A stretch of 64,000 nt of DNA, from the NCBI RefSeq assembly GCF_020404405.1, contig NZ_JAIZDA010000001.1, forward strand, positions 360,084 through 424,083, given 5' to 3'. The number at the start of each line of letters is the position of its first letter. The stretch's first letter is position 1. Shown piece after piece: positions 51,469 to 58,982 of this stretch. This DNA is from Novosphingobium sp. FKTRR1 (GTDB taxonomy: Bacteria > Pseudomonadota > Alphaproteobacteria > Sphingomonadales > Sphingomonadaceae). The position numbers and the translations under genes are program-made. The notes below the pieces were generated by a model. It did no database searches and was not told the DNA's origin. It saw nothing but the letters and a program-made list of their open reading frames with translations.

Positions 51469-52482
51469 TTACAGTGCTATGACGACCTTCCCGAACAATC
51501 CGGCCGAGGCCTGATAGCGCCACGCCTCAAGCGCATCGGCAAATGCGAACGTGCGGTCGATCACCGGCCTGATCGCGTGCGTATCGATAAATGCGTTCAA
51601 CCGGTTGGCCATGCCGACCGAGCCGACGAAGATGCCGCGAATGCTCGCCCCTTTGAACATCAGTCCGTGCGGGCTGGTATCGCCCTCGCGCGTCAGCACA
51701 CCGATCAGCGCGATCTCTCCGGCAAATCCGACTGCGGCGATGCTTTGCGCCAGCGTGCCAGCTCCGCCCACTTCGACCACGTGGTCGATCCCGCCGCCTG
51801 CCAGTTGCGCCGCCGCGCTGCCCCAATCGGGCACCGAGCGGTAATTGATCAGGTCGGTGACGCCCAATGCGCGCATACGCTCAAGCTTGTCATCCGACGA
51901 TGACGTGGCGATCACCCGCGCTCCTGCGGCCAGTGCGATCTGCGCGGCCAGCACCGAAACGCCACCGGTGCCCAGTACCAGCACGCTTTCGCCCGCGCGC
52001 ACCGGTCGGGGGCCCTCCATCAGCGCATTCCATGCGGTCACCCCGGCACACGGCAGACAGGCGGCTTCTTCGTAAGAAAGGCTCTGCGCAACACGCACCA
52101 GCCCGGTTTCGGGAAGCACGACGAATTCCTGCAACATCCCCGTTGCCGGTGGAGCGCCCAGCGCGGGGCCTGCGCCGGGGTGGGCCGGCCCGTCGCTCCA
52201 GTTCTGGAAGAAAGCACCTGCCACGCGGTCGCCCGGCGCAAACCCCGCGACATCCGCACCGACCGCCACGACCTCTCCCGCGCCGTCCGACAGCGGCACC
52301 GTGTCACGATCGACCGTGCCGCCCATGTAGCGGCCAAGCGGGATCAACTGGTCACGGAAGTTGAGCGAGCAGGCCCGAACCCGCACCAGCACTTCGCCCG
52401 GCCCCGGCACCGGTTGCGCTGCCTCGACCAGTTGCAGGTCGTCAAGCGAGGTTGCCCCCTTGCGGACGAGCCATTGCTGCAT
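51469..52482 (-). CDS. Zinc-independent MDR oxidoreductase (quinone oxidoreductase-like)
   Basis: A 337-residue medium-chain dehydrogenase/reductase. It has an N-terminal GroES-like domain (VRVRACSLNFRDQLIPLGRY) lacking the zinc cysteines, the cofactor fold VLVLGTGGVSVLAAQIALAAGARVIATSSSD suggesting NADPH, and LINYRSVPDWG. It probably reduces a quinone, enone or aldehyde. It is the first gene of the leftward aromatic cluster. The GGAGG site lies before the ATG at 52482, and an AT-rich stretch (52525-52560) upstream may hold its promoter. Confidence 0.87.
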   Translation of the reverse strand: MQQWLVRKGATSLDDLQLVEAAQPVPGPGEVLVRVRACSLNFRDQLIPLGRYMGGTVDRDTVPLSDGAGEVVAVGADVAGFAPGDRVAGAFFQNWSDGPAHPGAGPALGAPPATGMLQEFVVLPETGLVRVAQSLSYEEAACLPCAGVTAWNALMEGPRPVRAGESVLVLGTGGVSVLAAQIALAAGARVIATSSSDDKLERMRALGVTDLINYRSVPDWGSAAAQLAGGGIDHVVEVGGAGTLAQSIAAVGFAGEIALIGVLTREGDTSPHGLMFKGASIRGIFVGSVGMANRLNAFIDTHAIRPVIDRTFAFADALEAWRYQASAGLFGKVVIAL

Positions 52483-52604
52483 TGCCTCATGCCCTCCCCG
52501 AGCAGTGCTTATCCCTCAAGAAATGCCCGATTTAATCAGCAACACAAACAAAATTCTCGGCAGCGAATTTCACCTGACGGAATTGGTTGGATGGTAGGGT
52601 TTGC

Positions 52605-53411
52605 TCAGGCCTCGCGGCGGGCAAGGTCCATCGCCTCGCCGATGCCGCGCGCCGTCTGCTGCAGCAGGGCAAGATGGCGCAGCACTACCGCTTCATCGGC
52701 GCCGCGCCGCGCGGGCCAGGTCAGGTTGATCGTGGCCACCGGCGCGCCGCCCAGCAGGATCGGCACCGCCAGCGAACGGCGGCCATCATGCAGCACCAAT
52801 TGCCGCGACCGATCGGGCCAGGGATGCAGCGGCTCGCGCGTGGCATAGCCGTTGCGGCGGATGTCGCGCAGCAGATCGCGCAGCGCTTCTTCCGATCCTG
52901 CGGGCGGATCGTTGGGCCGCAGCCGCGCAATGATGGCATCACGTTCATGCTCGGCGCAGGCGGACAGATAGGCGCGGCCGGTGGCGGTGTGGATATAGGA
53001 CAACTTCACCCCGACCGGCCCGAGGATTGCCGAATCGAGCCGGAACAACGGGCTGTTGGTCTCCACGATCTCCATGTGATCGAGCCGGGGCACCGCCAGC
53101 ACCGACGGCCACGCCGCCTTCGTCGACAGCGCCTTCATGTGCGGCGAGGCGATTTCGGCAAGCCGTTCGACCATCGCGGTGGGCGAATGCGCGGCGGCAT
53201 CGATGTGCGGCAGATAGGCGCCATCGGCCAGCCGTTGCCAGACGAAGCCCATGCGCGAAAGCGTCAGCAGCATCCGCAGCAAAGTGGCCTTGGGCAAGCC
53301 CAGCGCGAGATGCAGTTCGTGCAGGCTCGCCCCGCGCCGGGCCTGCACTTCCAGCAGCACCGCCAGTCCCCGCTCAAGCGAGCGCACCGCCTTGACCTTG
53401 CGTTCCAGCAT
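52605..53411 (-). CDS. IclR-family transcriptional regulator
   Basis: A 268-residue IclR regulator. The N-terminal winged helix (AVRSLERGLAVLLEVQARRG, ALGLPKATLLRMLLTL) is followed by a C-terminal ligand domain with AILGPVGVKLSYIHTATGRAYLSAC. IclR proteins often control aromatic degradation operons. It diverges from the Tm-1/biotin-carboxylase operon across 109 bp containing a perfect inverted repeat, its likely binding site. It also lies upstream of the leftward cluster and could influence both directions. Confidence 0.9.
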   Translation of the reverse strand: MLERKVKAVRSLERGLAVLLEVQARRGASLHELHLALGLPKATLLRMLLTLSRMGFVWQRLADGAYLPHIDAAAHSPTAMVERLAEIASPHMKALSTKAAWPSVLAVPRLDHMEIVETNSPLFRLDSAILGPVGVKLSYIHTATGRAYLSACAEHERDAIIARLRPNDPPAGSEEALRDLLRDIRRNGYATREPLHPWPDRSRQLVLHDGRRSLAVPILLGGAPVATINLTWPARRGADEAVVLRHLALLQQTARGIGEAMDLARREA

Positions 53412-53441
53412 TCATCCACCCCGACACCAACGTTTCACCTC

Positions 53442-53461
53442 ATGCAACATGATCGTTGCAT
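53442..53461. promoter_or_regulatory. Candidate IclR operator
   Basis: The inverted repeat ATGCAAC-N6-GTTGCAT has perfect 7-bp arms (53442-53448, 53455-53461). It lies 31 nt from the IclR start and 60 nt from the Tm-1-like gene. A further half-site GTTGCAC is at 53498-53504. TGCAAC/GTTGCA half-sites are consistent with IclR-type binding. Confidence 0.65.
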
Positions 53462-53520
53462 AGCGGTTGGCAAAGTCAAACCGGCAGGCGCACAAGCGTT
53501 GCACCGGAGAGGGATAAAAC

Positions 53521-54849
53521 ATGACCGACCAGAACGGCGACCGTCATAACGGCGCGCAGGCTGATAGCGTGCAGGAAGAACCCAGTGGTGATCTGGCCAG
53601 TGCTGATCTGGCCAGTAATGATTTGGCCTGTAATGATTTGGCCAGCGTGCTGCTGATCATCACGCAGGACACCAAGTTGGAGGAAGCGCGGTTCGTCCGC
53701 GCCGCACTGGAAGACGCGGGCGTGCGCGTCGTGCACCTCGATCCCAGCGTGCGCCGCACCATCGGCGGGGCCGAGATCGCGCCCGAGGACGTGGCGCTGG
53801 CCGCTGGCACCACGATCGAACACGTGCGCGCGCTCGGTCACGAAGGGCGCTGTCAGGATGCCATGATCCGTGGCGCCATCGTCGCCGCACACGCGTGGCA
53901 TGCGCAGGAGCCGCTATCGGGCATCCTTGCCATCGGTGGCTCGATGGGCTCGGCGCTGGCCGGGGCGGTGATGCAGACCTTTCCCTATGGCCTGCCCAAG
54001 CTGATCGTTTCGACCATGGCCTCGGGCTTCACCAAGCCTTACATGGGGGTCAAGGACATCGCGATGATGAACGCGGTGACCGATATCTCCGGGCTCAACA
54101 CCATCAGCCGCGATGTATTCCGCAATGCCGCGCATGCCGTGGCCGGAATGGCGCGCGGCTATGACCGCAGCCGCGCCGCCGACCGCCCGCTGGTCCTGAT
54201 CACGACGCTGGGCACCACCGAGATGTCGGTGCGGCGCATCCGCGAGGCGCTGGAAACTGACGGCTGCGAGGTCATGGTCTTTCACTCCTCGGGCGCGGGC
54301 GGGCCGACGCTCGACGCACTGGCGCTCGACAAGGACGTGGCGCTGGTGCTCGACCTGTCGCAGACCGAAATCCTCGACCACTTGTTCGGCGGCCTCGCCG
54401 ATTCCGGCCCGGAGCGCGGGCGCCCCGCCTTGCGCAAGGGCATTCCCACGATCCTTGCGCCGGGCAATTCGGACTTCATCATCGGCGGACCGATCGATGC
54501 CGCGCGCGCGCAGTTCCCCGGCCGCCGTTATCACGAACACAACCCGCAGCTTACCGCCGTGCGCACCACCAATGCCGATCTGGAACGGCTGGCTGACCAC
54601 CTTGCCGCCAACGTCGCGCTGGCGCAGGGCCCGGTGCAGGTGTTCGTCCCGTTGCACGGCCTTTCCAGCCACGACAGTCCGCAAGGCCATTTGCTCGACC
54701 GGTCGGTGCCGCCGCCTTTCGCTGCGTACTTGCGCAAGGTCATGCCCGAGCACGTGCCGGTGACCGCCATCGACGCGCACTTCAACGACACCGCCTTTTC
54801 CGACGCGATCATCGCCGCATCGCGCCAACTGCTTGCCGACAGGACTTGA
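53521..54849 (+). CDS. Tm-1-like ATP-binding domain protein (UPF0261)
   Basis: A 442-residue protein. After a variable, repeat-containing leader (residues ~1-45), the Tm-1-like fold starts at SVLLIITQDTKLEEARFVRA. It contains ILAIGGSMGSALAGAVMQTF, KLIVSTMASGFTKPYMGVKD, LITTLGTTEMSVRRIREALE and PTILAPGNSDFIIGGP. The tomato Tm-1 N-terminal domain binds ATP; bacterial members lack an assigned reaction. The usual TIM-barrel companion is not present here. It opens the rightward operon, 4 nt before the carrier-protein gene. A GGAGAGGG site precedes the ATG. A role in activating the carboxylase substrate is a speculation worth testing. Confidence 0.85.
   Translation: MTDQNGDRHNGAQADSVQEEPSGDLASADLASNDLACNDLASVLLIITQDTKLEEARFVRAALEDAGVRVVHLDPSVRRTIGGAEIAPEDVALAAGTTIEHVRALGHEGRCQDAMIRGAIVAAHAWHAQEPLSGILAIGGSMGSALAGAVMQTFPYGLPKLIVSTMASGFTKPYMGVKDIAMMNAVTDISGLNTISRDVFRNAAHAVAGMARGYDRSRAADRPLVLITTLGTTEMSVRRIREALETDGCEVMVFHSSGAGGPTLDALALDKDVALVLDLSQTEILDHLFGGLADSGPERGRPALRKGIPTILAPGNSDFIIGGPIDAARAQFPGRRYHEHNPQLTAVRTTNADLERLADHLAANVALAQGPVQVFVPLHGLSSHDSPQGHLLDRSVPPPFAAYLRKVMPEHVPVTAIDAHFNDTAFSDAIIAASRQLLADRT
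53590..53649. repeat. Four tandem 15-bp repeats in the 5' end of the Tm-1-like gene
   Basis: Four related 15-mers (first GATCTGGCCAGTGCT, drifting to GATTTGGCCAGCGTG) at 53590-53604, 53605-53619, 53620-53634 and 53635-53649 encode DLASA, DLASN, DLACN and DLASV. They lie just before the conserved domain and are in frame. Confidence 0.88.
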
Positions 54850-54853
54850 TACC

Positions 54854-55318
54854 ATGGCCGAAGACCTGCCGTTGACCGCCGAGGACGTTGCCGAGATCGT
54901 CGCCATTCTTGAACGGTCACCCTACCGGGATCTGGATCTGGCTACACGCCGGTTCCGGCTGCGCGTCACACGCGGCGAAGGACAGGACGCCGGTTTCACG
55001 CAGGAATGGCAGTGGGCTGGTGCGGGCGCGGTGTCCGATACCGCCGCCGCTGGCGTGGTTGCGGCCGACGATCCGCTGGCAATCGGCGCGCCCTTGCCCG
55101 GCACGTTCTATCACGCCCCCCAGCCCGGCGCGCCGCCGTTCGTCGCGGTGGGTGATGAGGTCGGCCCCGACAGCGTGGTCGGCATTGTCGAGACGATGAA
55201 GCTGATGAACCCGGTCCATGCCGGGCGCAGCGGCATAGTGGCGCAAGTGCTGGTGCCCGATGGCACGATGGTGGCGCGCGGCGATCCCCTGATCCGCCTT
55301 GCCGGGCCAGCGGCATGA
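54854..55318 (+). CDS. Biotin carboxyl carrier protein (AccB-like)
   Basis: A 154-residue carrier protein. Residues 1-40 resemble the AccB N-terminal helix (LTAEDVAEIVAILERSPYRD). The C-terminal lipoyl/biotinyl domain spans ~75-152 with the modified lysine K116 in VETMKLMNPV. The family carries CO2 as carboxybiotin between the two catalytic subunits. The ATG at 54854 is chosen over an upstream in-frame start inside the previous gene. Its stop overlaps the biotin carboxylase ATG by 4 nt. It is unlikely to be the housekeeping acetyl-CoA carboxylase AccB, given its neighbours. Confidence 0.9.
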   Translation: MAEDLPLTAEDVAEIVAILERSPYRDLDLATRRFRLRVTRGEGQDAGFTQEWQWAGAGAVSDTAAAGVVAADDPLAIGAPLPGTFYHAPQPGAPPFVAVGDEVGPDSVVGIVETMKLMNPVHAGRSGIVAQVLVPDGTMVARGDPLIRLAGPAA

Positions 55319-56649
55319 TCCGGCGCCTGTTCATCGCCAACCGGGGCGAGATCGCCTTGCGCGTGATCCGCACGGCAAGGCGCATGGGGATCACCACCGT
55401 GCTCGGGGTCAGCGAGGCGGACAAGGCTTCGCTTCCCGCGGAACAGGCCGACGAGATCGCGCTGGTCGGCCCAGCGCCATCTTCGCAAAGCTACCTTTCG
55501 ATCGAGCGGGTCGTGGCCGCCGCCAGCGCGGCAGGCTGCGACGCGGTGCATCCGGGATACGGTTTCCTGTCCGAAAACGCCGCGTTTGCCCGCGCGGTCG
55601 GCGCTGCGGGAATGCGCTTTGTCGGGCCGGACATTGCCACGCTTGAGGGCATGGGCGACAAGCTGGCCGCGCGCCGTCTGGCGCTCGCCGCCGGGCTGCC
55701 CGTGTTGCCGGGGGGTGAGGCCGAGACGCCCGAGGCCGTGCAGGCCCGCGCCGCCGAAACCGGCTACCCCCTGCTGCTCAAGGCCGTGGCGGGTGGCGGC
55801 GGCAAGGGCATGCGCCGGGTCGACCGGCCCGAGGATCTCGACGCCGCGCTGGCCATGGCCCGCGCAGAAGCGCAAGCCTCGTTCGGCAACGCGGCCGTCT
55901 ATGTCGAGCGCTTCGTCGCGCTGGGGCGGCATGTCGAAGTGCAGTTGCTGGGCGATGGCACCGCCGCGCTCCATCTGGGGACGCGCGACTGTTCGATCCA
56001 GCGGCGCTTTCAGAAACTGGTCGAGGAAGCCCCGGCCCCGGCGCTCCCCGACGCGGCGCGCGGCGCCATCGAGCAAGCCGCCGTGCGGCTGGCGCGGCAC
56101 ATCGGCTATCGCGGTGCGGGGACGGCTGAGTTTCTGGTCGATGCGACCGATTTCGCGTTCTATTTCCTTGAACTGAACGCGCGTATTCAGGTGGAACATC
56201 CGGTTACCGAAGCGATCACCGGGGTCGATCTGGTCGAGCAACAGTTGCTCGTCGCCATGGGCAAGCCGCTGACGCTGACGCAGACCATGATCCGCCCGCG
56301 CGGCCATGCCATCGAAATGCGCATCAACGCCGAAGACCCCGACGCCGATTTCCGTCCCGCGCCCGGCACCGTCACCCGCGCTGCGTGGCCGGCAGGCCCC
56401 GGCATCCGCATCGACACACATATCGCGCAGGGCGGGCAGATCCCGCCGTTCTATGACTCGCTGATGGGCAAGCTCATCGTCCATGGCGCAACGCGTGCCG
56501 ATGCCGTGACCCTGCTGGCGCGCGCGCTCGGCTCGCTGGCCATCGAAGGCGTGGCAACTACCGCATCGTTGCACCGCCGCATCGCCGCCGACCCGCGCTT
56601 CATCGCGGGCGGGGTCGATACCGGCTTTCTGGGAGGGCTGCGGCCATGA
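55315..56649 (+). CDS. Biotin carboxylase subunit (AccC-like)
   Basis: A 444-residue ATP-grasp biotin carboxylase with RRLFIANRGEIALRVIRTAR, DAVHPGYGFLSENAAFA, the ATP-binding glycine loop KAVAGGGGKGMRRV, RDCSIQRRFQKLVEEAPAP and LELNARIQVEHPVTEAITG containing catalytic residues. It carboxylates the biotin on the neighbouring carrier protein using bicarbonate and ATP. It overlaps the genes on either side by 4 nt, consistent with stoichiometric complex assembly. Its final acceptor is set by the following carboxyltransferase. Confidence 0.93.
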   Translation: MIRRLFIANRGEIALRVIRTARRMGITTVLGVSEADKASLPAEQADEIALVGPAPSSQSYLSIERVVAAASAAGCDAVHPGYGFLSENAAFARAVGAAGMRFVGPDIATLEGMGDKLAARRLALAAGLPVLPGGEAETPEAVQARAAETGYPLLLKAVAGGGGKGMRRVDRPEDLDAALAMARAEAQASFGNAAVYVERFVALGRHVEVQLLGDGTAALHLGTRDCSIQRRFQKLVEEAPAPALPDAARGAIEQAAVRLARHIGYRGAGTAEFLVDATDFAFYFLELNARIQVEHPVTEAITGVDLVEQQLLVAMGKPLTLTQTMIRPRGHAIEMRINAEDPDADFRPAPGTVTRAAWPAGPGIRIDTHIAQGGQIPPFYDSLMGKLIVHGATRADAVTLLARALGSLAIEGVATTASLHRRIAADPRFIAGGVDTGFLGGLRP

Positions 56650-58118
56650 CCGAGCTTCGCCTTGTCGATGTCACCATGCGCGACGGCAACCAGAGCCTGT
56701 GGGGCGCCACCGGCCTTAACACCGCGCACATGCTGCAAGCCGCCGCACTGACCGAAGCCTGCGGCTTTCGCGCCATCGACTTCACCTCGTCCAGCCACAT
56801 GGCGGTGGCCGTCCGCTATTTCCGCAACGACCCGTGGGAGCGGCTGCGGCGCATGGCGGCAGCGATGCCGACCACGCCGTTGCAGTTCATCACCACGGGC
56901 TTGCGCTTCATCGCCTGGCAACAGGCGGACCCGGAGTTCATGCGGCTGGTCTATCGCACGCTGCAGGCCAACGGCGTGGGCCGCTTCGTGCTGCTCGACC
57001 CGATGCACGAGATTCCCGCCGTGATCGAAGCGGCGCGGCTGGTGAAGCAGGAAGGCAGCGCAGAGGTCATGGCCGCGCTGACCTTCACCCTGTCGGACGT
57101 GCACACCGATGCGTTCTATGCCGACTTTGCCCGCACGCTGGCACAAAGCCCCGACATCGACCTGTTCTATGTCAAAGACCCCTCGGGCCTGCTCTCGATC
57201 GATCGGGTGCGCACGCTGGCCCCGGCGGTGAAAGCCGCGATCGGCACCAAGCCGCTGGAAATCCATGCCCACACCACCATCGGTCAGGGCATGCTGTCGA
57301 GCCTTGAGGCGGCAAAGCTGGGCATCAGCGCGATTCATGTCGGCGTCGGGCCGGGCGGAGACGGTTCCTCGCTGCCCGAAGCCAACCGCATGTTGGCCAA
57401 TCTTGAGGAGGCGGGCCACACCGTCGCCATCGACAAGGCCGCGCTCGCCCGCCTGACATCGTACTGGACGCGTCTGGCCATGGCCGAGGGATTGCCTGCA
57501 GGAACGCCGCAGAACTTCGACGCCAGCTTCCTGCGCCACCAGATCGCGGGCGGGGTGATGACCACCACCGCGCGGCAGCTTGAAGAGCTGGGGCTGGCCG
57601 ACCGGCTGGGCGCGGTCATCGCCGAAACCGAGCAAGTCCGGGCGGAACTGGGCTATCCGATCATGGTCACGCCGTTCCCGCAGATGGTCATGAGCCAGGC
57701 GCTGTTCAACGTGATCGGCACGCGCCGCTATGCGCAAGTGTCCGATCAGGTGATCCGCTATTGCATGGGCAAGTTCGGCAAGCCGACATCGCCGGTCGAT
57801 CCGGCGGTGCTGGCCGCGATCATGGACCGGCCGCGCGCGCGCGAACTTGCCAACGAGGCCGACTTCCCGACGCTGGCCGACTTGCGCCGCCAGTTCGGCG
57901 CGCACTTGCCCGACGAGGAGTTCCTGCTGCGCGCGGTCATGCCGGGCGATCAGGTGGACGCCATGCTGGCCGCCGGTCCGTCGCGGTCCGGCTACACGCC
58001 CGAGGCCGCACCCGTCCTTGCCCTGCTGCGCAAGCTGGCCGCTGCGCCCACGGCGCGCGACCTTGTGGTGGAGCGCGGCTCGTTCCGCCTTGCCCTTCAT
58101 GCCGGAGCCGGTCTTTGA
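56646..58118 (+). CDS. HMGL-type carboxyltransferase subunit of a biotin-dependent carboxylase
   Basis: A 490-residue TIM-barrel protein of the pyruvate carboxylase/oxaloacetate decarboxylase-alpha type. Metal and substrate residues lie in VDVTMRDGNQSLWGA, LFYVKDPSGLLS (the metal-binding Lys) and EIHAHTTIGQGMLSSLEAA. The motifs differ from true pyruvate carboxylase (for example MRDGNQSL rather than LRDAHQSL), suggesting another acceptor. In acetovanillone/4-hydroxyacetophenone catabolism (Acv/Hpe systems) a comparable three-part carboxylase acts on an aryl ketone methyl group. Overlaps of 4 nt join it to both neighbours. The substrate is inferred from context. Confidence 0.88.
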   Translation: MTELRLVDVTMRDGNQSLWGATGLNTAHMLQAAALTEACGFRAIDFTSSSHMAVAVRYFRNDPWERLRRMAAAMPTTPLQFITTGLRFIAWQQADPEFMRLVYRTLQANGVGRFVLLDPMHEIPAVIEAARLVKQEGSAEVMAALTFTLSDVHTDAFYADFARTLAQSPDIDLFYVKDPSGLLSIDRVRTLAPAVKAAIGTKPLEIHAHTTIGQGMLSSLEAAKLGISAIHVGVGPGGDGSSLPEANRMLANLEEAGHTVAIDKAALARLTSYWTRLAMAEGLPAGTPQNFDASFLRHQIAGGVMTTTARQLEELGLADRLGAVIAETEQVRAELGYPIMVTPFPQMVMSQALFNVIGTRRYAQVSDQVIRYCMGKFGKPTSPVDPAVLAAIMDRPRARELANEADFPTLADLRRQFGAHLPDEEFLLRAVMPGDQVDAMLAAGPSRSGYTPEAAPVLALLRKLAAAPTARDLVVERGSFRLALHAGAGL

Positions 58119-58957
58119 TCACGCCAGACCACGCCGCCGCCTTGCGCGATGCCGCAGGGTTCATCTTCGACATGGATGGCACGATCGCGCTGGGCGACGC
58201 ACAGAGCGGCGGGCACAACGCCCTGCCCCATGCCATTGCGGTGCTCGCTGCGTTAAAGGCGCGCGGCGTGCCCTATGTCGTGTTCACCAACGGCACCGCC
58301 AAGCCGCCCGCCGCCTATGCCGCGTCATTGCGCGCGGCCGGTTTTGCGGTCGATGACGCGCAGATGCTGACACCTTCGTCGGCGGCGGCAAGCTGGGCCT
58401 TGCGCGAAGGCGTGGGCAAGATCCGCGTGCTGGGCAACGCCGGTTGCGCCGCGCCCTTGCGAGATGCGGGGCTTGACGTGGTCGGCCCGTCCGAACCGGC
58501 AGACGGGGTGGAGGCGGTCTATACCGGCTGGTTCCGCGAGTTCGATTTCGATGCGCTGGAGGCCGGGTGCCATTCGCTGTGGAACGGCGCGCGGCTGCTG
58601 ACCGCAAGCCACGTGCCGTTCTTCGCCACCGCTACGGGCCGCGCAATCGGATCGAGCTATGCGATCAACGCAATGCTCACGTCGATGACCGGCAAGCGCG
58701 CGCGCATTCTGGGCAAGCCGTCGCGCGTGGCCTTCGACGCCGCGCTGCGGGTGATGGGCCTGCCGCGTTCGGCGGCGCGCGCAATGGTGGTGGTGGGCGA
58801 CGATCCGGCGCTGGAAATGCGCATGGCCAATGCGGTCGGCGCGCTGTCGGTCGGCCTGCGCACCGGCATCATGAAAGCCGATGCCGTGCTGCCCGAACGC
58901 GACCGGCCAGCCGTGTTGCTCGATGGGCTTGCGCCATTGCTCGACGTTCTGGCATGA
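58115..58957 (+). CDS. HAD-superfamily phosphatase (NagD/subclass IIA-like)
   Basis: A 280-residue HAD hydrolase. Motif I is FIFDMDGTIALG, motif II VFTNGTAKPP, the cap is of the IIA type, motif III has GKPSRVAFDAAL and motif IV MVVVGDDPALEMRMA. This is the architecture of 4-nitrophenylphosphatase/NagD enzymes. A TTG start at 58115 overlaps the previous TGA and has GGAG 7 nt upstream; no nearby in-frame ATG exists. A phosphatase directly after a biotin carboxylase recalls the Acv/Hpe aryl-ketone systems, in which a phosphate group is added before carboxylation and removed later. Confidence 0.88.
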   Translation: MITPDHAAALRDAAGFIFDMDGTIALGDAQSGGHNALPHAIAVLAALKARGVPYVVFTNGTAKPPAAYAASLRAAGFAVDDAQMLTPSSAAASWALREGVGKIRVLGNAGCAAPLRDAGLDVVGPSEPADGVEAVYTGWFREFDFDALEAGCHSLWNGARLLTASHVPFFATATGRAIGSSYAINAMLTSMTGKRARILGKPSRVAFDAALRVMGLPRSAARAMVVVGDDPALEMRMANAVGALSVGLRTGIMKADAVLPERDRPAVLLDGLAPLLDVLA

Positions 58958-58982
58958 GTCGCGCGAGGGAGGAACCTGAACA

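Noticed and set aside
54854..58118. Housekeeping acetyl-CoA carboxylase or pyruvate carboxylase genes
   Set aside because: The carboxyltransferase is of the HMGL barrel type, not AccAD. It is encoded separately from the carboxylase and sits in an IclR-controlled aromatic operon with a phosphatase, so a catabolic role is more likely.
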